Counted from the stretch's first letter, positions 25,935-35,145 are shown. The stretch: 64,000 bases of DNA from Acidobacteriota bacterium (GCA_018268935.1 JAFDVS010000067.1:1-64000); one strand, 5' to 3'. The notes: generated by a model from the letters alone, not told the origin. Program-made: numbers and translations.

Positions 25935-27749
25935 ATGAAGAAGGTATTCTTGGTGGCGGCCGCGCTGGGCGCCTCAATGTTCGCGGGCAGCCGGGCCGGA
26001 GCACCCGATCTGGATTCGGATCATTATCTGAAGCACGTGAAATTTCTCGCTTCGGAGAAGCTGAAGGGGCGTGGCACGGGCACGGAAGGGCTGGAACGGG
26101 CCGCCGACTACATCGCCCGCCAGTTGCGCGGCTATGGAGTAAAACCGCTCAACGGCAGCTACTTCCAGGAGTTCCAGGTGACCGTGCGGGCGGAGCTGGG
26201 TACTCACAATAAGTTCGATTATCAAATGGAGGGTGCGCGCGCCAGCTTGAAATCGCAGGAAGATTTCGTGCCGCTGAATTTTTCGGCCACGGCAAAGAAC
26301 TCCTGCCAGCTGGTGTTCGCCGGTTACGGAATCAGCGCGAAGGAATTGAACTACGACGACTATGCCGGCATCGACGTGAAGGACAAATGCGTGCTGGTGC
26401 TGCGATATGAGCCGCAGGAGTTTGAAGAAAAGAGCGTGTTCGCCGGGAAGGCGTATACGGAGCACGCGCAGCTTCCGAGCAAGGCATTCCACGCGCGCAA
26501 CCGTGGGGCACGGGCGGTGATTCTGATCAACAATATGGCGAATCGCTCCGGGGAGTCGGACAAACTGGAGACCTTCGGGCAGACCAGTGGCCCCGCTAAT
26601 GCCGGCATTGCCTTCGTGCAAGTGAAATATGAGGTGGCCGAGCGGTGGATGAAGCAGGCGGGCAAGGATCTGCCGGGGATTGTGAAGAACATCGACCACG
26701 ACCTGAAGCCGCGCTCGTTCGCCTTCGCCGACTCGTTGAAACTGGAACTGGAGACGGAGATCCGCCATGTGCAGAAGAAAGTGCGCAATGTGGTGGGATA
26801 CCTGCCCGGGGAGACGGACGAGTACGTTGTCATTGGGGCTCACTATGATCACCTGGGACTGGGTGACCAGCATTCTCTGGCTCCGGCACTGATCGGCAAG
26901 CCGCACTATGGAGCGGATGACAATGCCTCGGGAACAGCCGGGTTGCTGGAACTGGCGCGCTATTTTGGGGCGCGTCCCAAGATGAAGCGGGGGGTGTTGT
27001 TCGTGGCCTTCGCCGGAGAGGAACTGGGGCTGCTGGGCTCCAGCTATTACGTAAACCAGCCTGTCACTCCGCTCAAGAAGGCCGTGGCCATGATCAACAT
27101 GGACATGATCGGGCGGGTGCAGAACGGAAAAGTATTCGTTGGCGGGACGGGGACCGGGTCCACACTGAAGTCCATGGTGGAAGAAGCTGCAAAGGGCGTG
27201 GAAATCACCGCCGATTTATCGGAGAAGAGCGGGTACGGGTCCAGTGATCACACCTCGTTCACCACCAAGGAAGTCCCGGTGCTTTTCTTTTTCAGTGGGT
27301 TACACGCCGATTACCACAAGCCGAGCGATACTTGGGACAAGATCGACTCCGCCTCGGCTGTGAAGGTGCTGCGGATTGTAGCCGGGGTTACGGACCGTTT
27401 GGCGGTAGTGGCGGAGCGTCCCCTATTCGCGAAGGTGGAGCCGCCGAAGATGCCGGCAGGGGCGGCAGGCGGCAGCGGGGGGTACGGACCATACTTCGGC
27501 AGCATCCCGGATTTTGCGGAAGTGCCGAACGGTGTTCGTTTTTCGGATATCCGAGCCGGATCGCCGGCGGCCAAAGCCGGGCTGAAGGGTGGGGATATCC
27601 TGGTTGAGTTTGACGGGAAGGCGATTCAGAACCTGTACGACTATACCTATGCCTTGCGGGCGAAGAAGCCCGGGGACGTGGTGAAAGTGAAGGTAATGCG
27701 CGGAGGGGCTCCGGTGGAAGCGGAAGTTGCCCTGGAAGCTCGCAAGTAG
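25935..27749 (+). CDS. Secreted M28 aminopeptidase with PA and PDZ domains
   Basis: A 604-residue exported zinc peptidase. After the signal peptide (about 22 residues) comes a PA-like insert domain (VFAGYGISAKELNYDDYAGIDVKDKCVLVL). The M28 catalytic domain has zinc and catalytic residues in GAHYDHLGLG (His), YGADDNASGTAG (Asp), FAGEELGLLGS (Glu pair), INMDMIGR (Asp) and HADYHKPSDTWD (His). The last 90 residues are a PDZ domain (FSDIRAGSPAAKAGLKGGDIL). Members cleave N-terminal residues from peptides in the periplasm or outside. All zinc ligands are present. Confidence 0.93.
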   Translation: MKKVFLVAAALGASMFAGSRAGAPDLDSDHYLKHVKFLASEKLKGRGTGTEGLERAADYIARQLRGYGVKPLNGSYFQEFQVTVRAELGTHNKFDYQMEGARASLKSQEDFVPLNFSATAKNSCQLVFAGYGISAKELNYDDYAGIDVKDKCVLVLRYEPQEFEEKSVFAGKAYTEHAQLPSKAFHARNRGARAVILINNMANRSGESDKLETFGQTSGPANAGIAFVQVKYEVAERWMKQAGKDLPGIVKNIDHDLKPRSFAFADSLKLELETEIRHVQKKVRNVVGYLPGETDEYVVIGAHYDHLGLGDQHSLAPALIGKPHYGADDNASGTAGLLELARYFGARPKMKRGVLFVAFAGEELGLLGSSYYVNQPVTPLKKAVAMINMDMIGRVQNGKVFVGGTGTGSTLKSMVEEAAKGVEITADLSEKSGYGSSDHTSFTTKEVPVLFFFSGLHADYHKPSDTWDKIDSASAVKVLRIVAGVTDRLAVVAERPLFAKVEPPKMPAGAAGGSGGYGPYFGSIPDFAEVPNGVRFSDIRAGSPAAKAGLKGGDILVEFDGKAIQNLYDYTYALRAKKPGDVVKVKVMRGGAPVEAEVALEARK

Positions 27750-27772
27750 GGGAGACGCATCCCCTATTTCGT
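27747..27772 (+). terminator. Terminator overlapping the peptidase stop codon
   Basis: TAGGGGA and TCCCCTA form a 7-bp stem with a 6-base loop, followed by TTTCGT. The stem starts at the TAG stop codon itself. Confidence 0.55.
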
Positions 27773-27817
27773 TCTAAATGTTTCGGCTGATCCTGACGAT
27801 GAAAGGGAAGTGGGACC

Positions 27818-28435
27818 ATGGAAACCGTAATCAGTCCGCATCAGGTGTGGAAGCTGCCCCCTTTGATCTTGCATCCGTTTTCGGATTCAAGCGGACCGAA
27901 TAAGCTGTTGGAAAGCTCGCGGGCGAGTTTGATGTTGCAGGGCTTATTGCCGAGCGGCGACTTCACCGCTTGGGAGTTGGAGCAGAAACTCCTGGACGGA
28001 CGTTTCTGTGAACTGCGCATGCTGTTTTACCTTGGCCGGGACCTGGGACGCTGGATGGAGCAGTGCATGGAACTGGTGGACCGGGACGAATCGCTAAAGT
28101 CTATGGGGATTCGGGCACCCAGTTTCGCCACCATGCTGGTGGAGGATCCGCCGGACAACGTCCGGGAGAAGCTGAAAGTGTGGGGAGTGGCTGACTATAA
28201 AGCGATCTTCTCGCGCGCACTGGGGCTGAACTCGATCTTTGCCGAGGTTCCGGACCGGGACATACTGAATCCGGAGTTTATCCGCAACTACTACCGGTAT
28301 GCGGATCATATGTTCGCCTGCGCGCAGCAGATGAATCCGTTTACGGAAGTGAGATCGAAGAACTTCCAATTCGATCTATTTGCCTCCGGCGAATACACGA
28401 GGATGTTAGAGAAGGAATGGAAAATGACCGAATAG
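27818..28435 (+). CDS. Conserved-looking protein of unknown function
   Basis: A 205-residue soluble protein with no signal peptide or membrane helix. It is helical and rich in aromatic and charged residues (FCELRMLFYLGRDLGRWMEQ, PEFIRNYYRYADHMFACAQQMNPFTE). I recognise no family. The gene has a good context (AAGGGAAGTGGG before the ATG) and lies between the peptidase terminator and the cdaA cluster, 62 bases before the latter. The composition looks like real protein. Confidence 0.6.
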   Translation: METVISPHQVWKLPPLILHPFSDSSGPNKLLESSRASLMLQGLLPSGDFTAWELEQKLLDGRFCELRMLFYLGRDLGRWMEQCMELVDRDESLKSMGIRAPSFATMLVEDPPDNVREKLKVWGVADYKAIFSRALGLNSIFAEVPDRDILNPEFIRNYYRYADHMFACAQQMNPFTEVRSKNFQFDLFASGEYTRMLEKEWKMTE

Positions 28436-28497
28436 GTCATTGATCGGAAGCCATTTCATTCGCGTCCGCTGTTCCCTGAAAAGGTACACTGTAACTA

Positions 28498-29304
28498 GTG
28501 TCCCAATTTCCGCACCTGACATTGACGGCAGTACTCGACATCTTTCTTGTCGCCGTACTGGTGTATCAGGCAATCCAGATGGTGCGGGGAAGGCGTGCCG
28601 CGCACATTCTGGCGGGTGTCGGTGTCCTGGTGATGGTATACCTCATCGCCGTGTGGCTGCGACTGGAATTGCTGCGGACTTTGCTGGCGACCTTGGCTCC
28701 CTACACCGCGTTTGCTCTCATTGTCATGTTCCAGAGCGACATCCGGCGTGTGCTGGCGCGGATCGGACAACGTGGGTGGTTCAGTTTTGGCTCACAATTG
28801 CAGCGCCGCGAATCGCTGGAGGAGCTGGAACTGGCGATTTCCCAACTGGCTGAGGAAAAGACGGGTGCGCTGATTGTCATGGAGCGCGAGATCGGGCTGC
28901 GGACATTTGTGGAAAGCGGCGTCCTCATTGATGCTCAGATTTCACGCGATCTGCTGCTGGCGATTTTCCAGAAGAACGCCGCGCTGCATGATGGCGCGGT
29001 GATCATCCAGAACGAGCGCATTGCCGCCGCCGCCTGCTTTATTCCACTGACGATGAATCCGGTTTCTCGCAGCCTGGGCACCCGGCACCGCGCCGGTATT
29101 GGCGTCACGGAGGAATCCGACTGCCTTTCGGTGATTGTCTCCGAGGAGCGCGGCACGATCTCTCTGGCATACGCGGGCGAGATTGAGCACGCGGTTTCTG
29201 AGGAGCGGTTGGTGGAGGCGCTTTCCGACGCACTTGGCTACGGGGTGAACAAGAAGCAGCCACGCCGGCCCCGGACGATGCGGCAGCCGCAGGAATCGCG
29301 ATGA
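28498..29304 (+). CDS. cdaA: Diadenylate cyclase CdaA (c-di-AMP synthase)
   Basis: A 268-residue membrane-bound diadenylate cyclase making cyclic di-AMP from two ATP. Three transmembrane helices lie in residues 8-80 (LTAVLDIFLVAVLVY and so on), followed by the DAC domain with the catalytic DGA (165-167, in LHDGAVII) and RHR (196-198, in GTRHRAGIG) motifs. The start is a GTG at 28498. It overlaps cdaR by four bases, and glmM follows; this cdaA-cdaR-glmM order is conserved in many bacteria and ties c-di-AMP to cell-wall precursor supply. Confidence 0.94.
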   Translation: MSQFPHLTLTAVLDIFLVAVLVYQAIQMVRGRRAAHILAGVGVLVMVYLIAVWLRLELLRTLLATLAPYTAFALIVMFQSDIRRVLARIGQRGWFSFGSQLQRRESLEELELAISQLAEEKTGALIVMEREIGLRTFVESGVLIDAQISRDLLLAIFQKNAALHDGAVIIQNERIAAAACFIPLTMNPVSRSLGTRHRAGIGVTEESDCLSVIVSEERGTISLAYAGEIEHAVSEERLVEALSDALGYGVNKKQPRRPRTMRQPQESR

Positions 29305-29951
29305 GTTGGATCACCGACAACTGGGGACTGAAACTACTTTCTCTGGCGGTTGCCGTGCTGCTGTGGCTGGCCACGGTAGGCGAACCGGAATCAGCCACGG
29401 TCATCGCGGTGCCGGTGCAGTATCGGAACATTCCCGCCACGCTGGAAGTGAGCTCGGAAATGAGCGATTCGGCATATGTGGAGGTGCGCGGGCCAAGCGG
29501 GCGTTTGAGTGGGTCGAATCTGGCGAACACGGTGGTGGTATTGGACCTGGCAAGCCAGAGCAAGCCTGGCGAGAGAACCTACTCCATCCAGGCGGAGAAC
29601 GTACGGCTTCCGGCCGGAGTCCAATTTCTGCGTGCGGTGCCAGCCCAGATCCGGATTCGGCTGGAATACCAGGTGTCGCGCGAGGTGCCTGTTGTGGTGC
29701 GCTATGCGGGACCTGCTCCTGAGGGAATGCGGATCGCAAAACAGGAAATTCAACCGCAATTGGTACGCATCCTGGGACCGGAAAGCCGGGTCAATGCGAT
29801 TGACCGGGTGCAAACCGATCCGATCGAATTGTCAACGGTGGAGGGAGTGCAGAGTTTCCAGGTGCATCCCTATTCCGGGGATCCGCAGGTGCGGCTGGTG
29901 AAGAGTGACCTGATGGTGACTATTAAGGTCGGCCTGGAGAAATCCCGATAG
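29301..29951 (+). CDS. cdaR: YbbR-domain regulator CdaR
   Basis: A 216-residue protein with one N-terminal membrane anchor (LKLLSLAVAVLLWLATVG) and YbbR repeats outside the membrane (VPVQYRNIPATLEV, VRGPSGRLSGSN, VPVVVRYAGPAPEGM, VRILGPESRVNAIDRVQTDPIEL). CdaR binds and regulates CdaA. Its start overlaps the cdaA stop by four bases, so the pair is translationally coupled. Confidence 0.88.
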   Translation: MSWITDNWGLKLLSLAVAVLLWLATVGEPESATVIAVPVQYRNIPATLEVSSEMSDSAYVEVRGPSGRLSGSNLANTVVVLDLASQSKPGERTYSIQAENVRLPAGVQFLRAVPAQIRIRLEYQVSREVPVVVRYAGPAPEGMRIAKQEIQPQLVRILGPESRVNAIDRVQTDPIELSTVEGVQSFQVHPYSGDPQVRLVKSDLMVTIKVGLEKSR

Positions 29952-29991
29952 AAGAACGGACCCCGGCTCAAACGGGGCAGAAGGGGACATT

Positions 29992-31350
29992 TTGGGCAGA
30001 CAACTCTTTGGTACGGACGGTATTCGTGGCGTGGCAGGTGAGTATCCGCTGGACCGGCGTACCGTGTACGCGGTGGGTGTTGCGCTGGGACATTGGGCAG
30101 TGGGTATCCATGGTGCGGAATCGACGATCCTTATCGGCATGGACACGCGCGAGTCTGGCCCCTGGATCGCTGGAACGGTGGCCGCGGGCATCCAGCAGGC
30201 TGGGGCGAAGGTGCGCTTTGCCGGCTTGATCACAACGCCTGGCGTGGCTTATTTGACGCGTACCCGTGATTTTGTTGCCGGAGTGATGATCTCCGCCTCG
30301 CACAATCCCTATCAGGATAACGGCATCAAGGTATTCGATCATTCCGGGTACAAACTTCCCGATGCGGTGGAACACGATCTGGAGCAGGAGATCTTCGCTT
30401 TGCTTGAGACGGATCTCGCTGTGCGTGAGCAGGCACTGGAGGTCGATCACGGGCTGGACCGTGAGTATATCGACTTCCTCATCGCGACGTTTCCGCACCG
30501 GTTGGACGGGGTTCGGCTGGCCCTTGATTGCGCTAACGGCGCGGCATGCGAACTGGCTCCGGAGTTGTTCGGCAGGCTCGGCGCGGAGGTGATCGCCACC
30601 GGCTGTGAGCCGGACGGGCGGAACATCAACCTGCATTGCGGGGCATTGCATGTAGAGGCGTTGCAGCGGCGGGTGGTAGAGGTGGGCGCTCATGCCGGTG
30701 TTGCTTTCGACGGGGATGCGGATCGCGCCATCTGTGTCGCGCCCTCGGGACGCGTCGTGGACGGGGATGGAATGCTGCTTCTGGTTGCCGATTCGCTGCT
30801 GCGGAAGAACCAACTTGCCGCGGGCTCCGGAGCACCTGTCGTGGTGGCGACGGCCATGTCCAACCTGGGGTTGGAACTGGCGCTGAAGGATCGTGGCGTG
30901 GGCTTGGTGCGGGCCGCTGTTGGCGATAAGTACGTGTTGGAGGAAATGATCCGGCTGGGCGCGCCGATTGGTGGCGAACAGTCCGGGCATGTGATCTTTC
31001 ACCACTACGCCACCACCGGCGACGGGATGTTGACGGCGCTGCGAGTGATGGACGTAGTATGCGAAACGGGGCTGAACCTGGACGAATTGGTGAGGGATCT
31101 GAAGATCTATCCGCAAATCCTGGTCAATGTGCGGGTCGTGCAAAAGCGCCCCCTGGAGCAACTCCCCGGTGTGCAGGAATACATTCGCGCCGCCATGACG
31201 GAGTTCAATGGGGCGGGGCGCGTGTTGGTGCGCTTTTCCGGCACCGAGCCACTGGCGAGGGTGATGGTGGAGGGTCCCGATCTGGCCCTGGTGGAACATC
31301 ATGCCCGGCGCATAGCGCAAGCCGTGGAATCGGAACTGGCCTCTTCGTAG
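29992..31350 (+). CDS. glmM: Phosphoglucosamine mutase
   Basis: A 452-residue GlmM converting glucosamine-6-phosphate to glucosamine-1-phosphate for peptidoglycan synthesis. The start is a TTG (29992), supported by the universal N-terminus GRQLFGTDGIRGVAG. The phosphorylated serine is S103 in ISASHNP; the magnesium loop is DGDADR (240-245); the sugar loop is GGEQSGH; the phosphate-binding loop is VRFSGTEPLARVM. Third gene of the cda cluster. A small CCCCG/CGGGG hairpin lies in its leader. Confidence 0.96.
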   Translation: MGRQLFGTDGIRGVAGEYPLDRRTVYAVGVALGHWAVGIHGAESTILIGMDTRESGPWIAGTVAAGIQQAGAKVRFAGLITTPGVAYLTRTRDFVAGVMISASHNPYQDNGIKVFDHSGYKLPDAVEHDLEQEIFALLETDLAVREQALEVDHGLDREYIDFLIATFPHRLDGVRLALDCANGAACELAPELFGRLGAEVIATGCEPDGRNINLHCGALHVEALQRRVVEVGAHAGVAFDGDADRAICVAPSGRVVDGDGMLLLVADSLLRKNQLAAGSGAPVVVATAMSNLGLELALKDRGVGLVRAAVGDKYVLEEMIRLGAPIGGEQSGHVIFHHYATTGDGMLTALRVMDVVCETGLNLDELVRDLKIYPQILVNVRVVQKRPLEQLPGVQEYIRAAMTEFNGAGRVLVRFSGTEPLARVMVEGPDLALVEHHARRIAQAVESELASS

Positions 31351-31443
31351 CCAAGCCAAAGCCCGGCCGGGGGGGCTGTGTTATCTTCATTAGTGATCGA
31401 TGAAATTACACGGAGAGATTTGTCTCCAGGCGAGGATACTGCG

Positions 31444-32316
31444 ATGAAGAGACGGCACTTCGTGCAAGGCTCGGGAACGGCACTGGGCATGGCCGCTTTC
31501 CATAGTTTTCCCTATGCCTTATATGCGAGCGGAATGAAGAAGCAGGCGAGCGACCGGATCAAGTTGGGGCCCATGGGCGTGGAGACCAGCCGCCTGGCAA
31601 TGGGTACGGGAACCAATGGCTCTGGCGGGAGCAGCAACCAGACGAAGAAACTGGGGCTCGCTGGATTGGCGGATCTGTTCCTTGCAGGCCACGACAACGG
31701 TGTGACGTTCTGGGATGCCGCCGATCAGTATGGGACACACCCTCACGTCAAGCAGGCGCTGAAATCGGTGCCGCGTGAAAAGGTGACCTTACTTTCGAAA
31801 ACTCGTGCTTCGACGGCTGCGGAAATGAAGGCCGACCTGGACCGCTTCCGGCGCGAGTTGGGCACTGATTACATCGACATCCTGCTGCTGCACTGCATGA
31901 TTGACGGCAATTGGCCGGAGCGCAAGAAGGGCGCCATGGAAGTGTTGTCAGAGGCCCGGGAGAAGGGTATTATTCGGACGCATGGCACCAGTTGCCACAC
32001 ATTGGAAGCATTGAAGACCGCCGCCCGGACCGATTGGGTGCAGGTGGATCTGGCGCGTATCAACCCCGCGGGCGTGGCCATGGATGACAAGGATCCGGCC
32101 GTTGTGCTGCAAGTGCTCAAGCAGATGAAAGATGCGGGGAAAGGCATTATTGGCATGAAGATTCTGGGAGCCGGAAAGCTGCGGCATAAGCCCGACGAGT
32201 GCCTGCAGTTTGTCCTGGCGCAAAACGTAGTGGATTGTTTCACCATTGGCTCGGAAAGCCGCGAGGAATTGCTCGATTTGACCCGCAAAATTCCAGCGGC
32301 CAGCGTCCGCGGCTGA
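31444..32316 (+). CDS. Exported aldo/keto reductase-family protein
   Basis: A 290-residue aldo/keto reductase barrel with a twin-arginine leader (MKRRHFVQGSGTALGMAAF). Family parts seen are TSRLAMGTGTN, FWDAADQYG (D and Y of the tetrad), LLSKTR (K), LGTDYIDILLLHCM (H) and GIIRTHGTSCHTLEAL. The four catalytic residues are present. A Tat leader suggests folding in the cytoplasm and export with bound cofactor. First of four tightly spaced genes for exported proteins. The start at 31444 is chosen because the leader begins there. Confidence 0.85.
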   Translation: MKRRHFVQGSGTALGMAAFHSFPYALYASGMKKQASDRIKLGPMGVETSRLAMGTGTNGSGGSSNQTKKLGLAGLADLFLAGHDNGVTFWDAADQYGTHPHVKQALKSVPREKVTLLSKTRASTAAEMKADLDRFRRELGTDYIDILLLHCMIDGNWPERKKGAMEVLSEAREKGIIRTHGTSCHTLEALKTAARTDWVQVDLARINPAGVAMDDKDPAVVLQVLKQMKDAGKGIIGMKILGAGKLRHKPDECLQFVLAQNVVDCFTIGSESREELLDLTRKIPAASVRG

Positions 32317-32340
32317 TGTTCAAAGAGGAGCTCAAAAGAA

Positions 32341-32883
32341 ATGAAGAATTGGATGCGATTGGGTTTGCTGGTGGGCGGTTGCGCGCTGGCAGGATTTGTA
32401 TTTAGCGGCGCTGCACAGACCAAGGGCGGCAAGAAGGGCCCGGGGATTCTGCAGCAGGAATGGGGCAAGGTGGAAGGCGGCAGCTACGCTGCGCCCATGG
32501 GCAAGCTGGGGACGAAGGGCGAGACGTGGAGCGCCACTACGATGGGCGCTGCCGTCAACGGGCAGGCGAATGCCGGCAAGCCGGGCACCGTGGTGGGCGA
32601 AATCCTGGATTTTTCCTGCTACCTGCAGATCGGCAAGCACGGGGAAAAGCATCGTTCCTGCGCGCAGAAGTGCTTCACGGCCGGCCAGCCGATCGGCTTG
32701 TTGGCGCAGGATGGCACCATGTACATGCTGATGGAAGAAGAGCATGATCCGCGGCGCGACGGGCTTACCGATTTCCGCAAGTCGGCGATTGAGCATGCTT
32801 CCCACATCATGGAAGTGAGCGGCACGGTGTTCGAGCACGGCGGCTACAAAGCGCTGTACGTGCAGGGATATTTGAAGAAATAG
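32341..32883 (+). CDS. Exported Cys-containing protein of unknown function
   Basis: A 180-residue protein with a signal peptide (to about residue 25). The conserved-looking part is GTVVGEILDFSCYL, then HRSCAQKCFTAGQPIGLLAQDG, and MEVSGTVFEHGGYKALYVQGYL. This resembles a small OB-like fold with three cysteines that I have seen next to cytochrome and peroxidase genes, but its activity is unknown. Heme or metal contact is possible because C-x-x-x-C is present. It is in an operon with the MauG-type peroxidase 22 bases downstream. Confidence 0.65.
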   Translation: MKNWMRLGLLVGGCALAGFVFSGAAQTKGGKKGPGILQQEWGKVEGGSYAAPMGKLGTKGETWSATTMGAAVNGQANAGKPGTVVGEILDFSCYLQIGKHGEKHRSCAQKCFTAGQPIGLLAQDGTMYMLMEEEHDPRRDGLTDFRKSAIEHASHIMEVSGTVFEHGGYKALYVQGYLKK

Positions 32884-32905
32884 ATTTCGGATTGGAGAGA
32901 ATTGC

Positions 32906-33931
32906 ATGAAAGGGTTTGTCCTTCGTTGTTGGATAGCCGCTGCGGCGGTAGTTTTGAGTTTGGCGGTTGGGCTTGGGCAGCAGTCCCGGAGTCCGATTCC
33001 CGTCCCGCTTGGGTTGTTGCCTGTCCAATTTCCGAAGGACAATCCCTATTCCACGGAGAAGGCGGAACTGGGGAAGTTGCTCTATTTCGATCCGCGGCTG
33101 AGCGGAGACAACTCCGTATCCTGTGCCACCTGCCATTCTCCTCAGTTTGGCTATACCGACGGCAAGGCGGTGTCTACCGGCATTCGGGGGCAGAAAGGCG
33201 GCCGCAGCGCGCCTACGGTGATTAATCGCGCCTATAGTTTGGCGCAGTTCTGGGATGGACGCGCGCCGACGCTCGAAGCACAGGCCATCGGGCCCATCGC
33301 CAACCCGATCGAAATGGATCAGACCCATGATTCGTGCATTGACAAGCTGCGCGGGATAGCGGGTTACCGCCAGTTGTTCGCAAAGGTGTTCGGCACAGAG
33401 CAATTTACGATTGACCATGTGGCCAAGGCGATTGCCACCTTCGAGCGGACCGTGCTCAGCGGCAACTCGCCCTACGATAAGTACAAGGCGGGGAACAAAG
33501 GGGCTATGAACGCATCGCAGGTGCGCGGCATGAACGTGTATTTCGGCAAAGCAAAATGTGATCAATGCCATGAGGGAATCAATTTCACTTCGAATGCGTA
33601 CCACAATCTTGGGGTTGGCACGGACAAGCCGAATCCGGATGAGGGACGTTTTGCGGTGACGAAGAATCCCGAAGATTGGGGCGCCTTCAAGACACCGACT
33701 TTGCGCGACATTGCCCGCACAGCGCCCTATATGCATGACGGGTCGCTGGCGACGTTGGAAGATGTCGTGGAGTTTTACGACAAGGGCGGCACTGCGAACA
33801 AGAATCTCGACAAAACGATGAAGCCCTTGAAGCTGACTGCGCAGGAAAAGACGGATCTGGCTGCGTTCCTCCGGGCGTTGAACGGAGAGGGATGGCAAAG
33901 CATCAAGGCGCCGGCGAAATTTCCGCAATGA
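32906..33931 (+). CDS. Di-heme cytochrome c peroxidase (MauG/CcpA type)
   Basis: A 341-residue periplasmic di-heme protein with a signal peptide. The two heme sites are CATCH (C73-H77) and CDQCH (C218-H222). Family blocks include LGKLLYFDPRLSGDNSVSCA, RSAPTVINRAY, FWDGRAPTLEAQAIGPI, GMNVYFGKAKCDQCHEG, FKTPTLRDIARTAPYMHDGS and LEDVVEFYDKGG. It reduces hydrogen peroxide or oxidises a protein partner. Its stop overlaps the start of the sugar-binding protein gene. Confidence 0.93.
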   Translation: MKGFVLRCWIAAAAVVLSLAVGLGQQSRSPIPVPLGLLPVQFPKDNPYSTEKAELGKLLYFDPRLSGDNSVSCATCHSPQFGYTDGKAVSTGIRGQKGGRSAPTVINRAYSLAQFWDGRAPTLEAQAIGPIANPIEMDQTHDSCIDKLRGIAGYRQLFAKVFGTEQFTIDHVAKAIATFERTVLSGNSPYDKYKAGNKGAMNASQVRGMNVYFGKAKCDQCHEGINFTSNAYHNLGVGTDKPNPDEGRFAVTKNPEDWGAFKTPTLRDIARTAPYMHDGSLATLEDVVEFYDKGGTANKNLDKTMKPLKLTAQEKTDLAAFLRALNGEGWQSIKAPAKFPQ

Positions 33932-34905
33932 AGACTCAAAGTTGGAGAACGACGCGGCGCGGGTTTACGGCCGCAGTGGCGGGACTGGCCCTATCGGGCA
34001 GCGCCTGCAAGCACGAATCGAAGAGAATTATCGGCGTGGTGCCCAAGGGGCGCGCGCATTTGTTCTGGCAATCGGTGCAGGCCGGGGCGGTGGCCGCGGC
34101 TCGTGAAGACGGCGTGGAAATCAACTGGAACGGCCCGGCTACGGAGACCGACTTCAACGGGCAGTTGCAGATTGTAGAGGCGATGATCAACCGCCACGTG
34201 GACGCGATTGCGCTTGCCCCCATCGACAAGAAGGTGATGGTGAGCGTGGTGGAACGCGCTGCGCGAGCCAATATCCCAGTGGTGATCTTCGACTCCGGCA
34301 TCGACACCGACCAGTATGTCTCGATGGTGGCCACGGATAATTACCTGGCCGGGCAGATGGCTGCTGATCGGATGGGACAGATCCTGGAGGGCAAAGGGAA
34401 GATCTTCATGGTGGCGGTGCAGCCTGGAGCGGCATCCACCATGGCGCGCGAGCAGGGCTTCGAAGACCGGATGAAGGAGAAGTTTCCGGGGATACAGATT
34501 GTCGACAAGCGATACGGCATGGCCGATTTCGCCAAGTCATTGGCCGTGGCGGAAAACATGCTGACGGCACATCCGGATGCTGTTGGGATGTTCGCTTCGA
34601 ACGAATCGAGCGCTGTGGGGGCGGCACAGGCATTGCGGGCTCGGAAAACCGGGATCAAGATGGTTGGCTTCGACTGGAGCCAGGCGCTGTTGGATGATTT
34701 GAAATCAGGCTTAATCGATTCATTGGTAATCCAGCATCCATTTAAGATGGGGTATGAATCGGTGAAGGCGGCGGTAGCTAAACTAAACGGAAAGCCGGTG
34801 GAGAAGATTAATAATCTTGCTCCCCGGCTTATTACGAAAGAGGATCTGGAGAAGCCGGATGTGAAGGAACAGGTTAATCCGGACCTCAAGAAGTACCTGG
34901 GCTAA
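33928..34905 (+). CDS. Sugar ABC-type periplasmic binding protein (RbsB-like), orphan
   Basis: A 325-residue periplasmic binding protein of the ribose/galactose group with a Tat-like leader (TTRRGFTAAVAGLALSGSAC; the Cys could be lipidated). Blocks are IIGVVPKGRAHLFWQSVQAG, VDAIALAPIDK, IPVVIFDSGIDTD, VSMVATDNYLAGQMAA, MFASNESSAVGAAQAL, IKMVGFDWSQALLDDLKSG and VIQHPFKMGYESV. No permease or ATPase gene is nearby, so the transporter is elsewhere or the protein senses a sugar. The ATG overlaps the peroxidase stop codon (ATGA). Confidence 0.9.
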   Translation: MKTQSWRTTRRGFTAAVAGLALSGSACKHESKRIIGVVPKGRAHLFWQSVQAGAVAAAREDGVEINWNGPATETDFNGQLQIVEAMINRHVDAIALAPIDKKVMVSVVERAARANIPVVIFDSGIDTDQYVSMVATDNYLAGQMAADRMGQILEGKGKIFMVAVQPGAASTMAREQGFEDRMKEKFPGIQIVDKRYGMADFAKSLAVAENMLTAHPDAVGMFASNESSAVGAAQALRARKTGIKMVGFDWSQALLDDLKSGLIDSLVIQHPFKMGYESVKAAVAKLNGKPVEKINNLAPRLITKEDLEKPDVKEQVNPDLKKYLG

Positions 34906-35108
34906 GCCCCGGTAAGGACAGTGATGACGTTGCTGACGCGTTCCCAAATGGTTCGCATCGGGCCTCCGACAACAACGGGAAACACGCCGTAGACAAGCAC
35001 AACGAGAAACGCCCCAAGCAGCGCGTACTCGATAAAATCCTGCCCGCTCTCATCGGCGATAAGGCGGCGCCGGAAAAGTTTCAGCCTGTGTGTAAAACTC
35101 CGATGCAT
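34902..35108 (-). CDS. Flp/Fap-type pilin
   Basis: A 68-residue Flp-type pilin. After a basic N-terminus it carries DESGQDFIEYALLGAFLVVLVYG. The G/Q processing site followed by a glutamate at +5 and a Tyr, then a hydrophobic helix, matches Tad pilus pilins. A strong GGGGAG ribosome site precedes the ATG. It overlaps the end of the sugar-binding protein gene on the other strand by four bases. No tad assembly operon is adjacent. Confidence 0.82.
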   Translation of the reverse strand: MHRSFTHRLKLFRRRLIADESGQDFIEYALLGAFLVVLVYGVFPVVVGGPMRTIWERVSNVITVLTGA

Positions 35109-35145
35109 CGCAATGTGGTCTCCCCTTCTTTCATCATGAAAGCAA

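Noticed and set aside
31355..31380. Terminator after glmM (AGCCC...GGGCT)
   Set aside because: The short stem overlaps a G-run with ambiguous pairing and lacks a U-tract; not strong enough to list.
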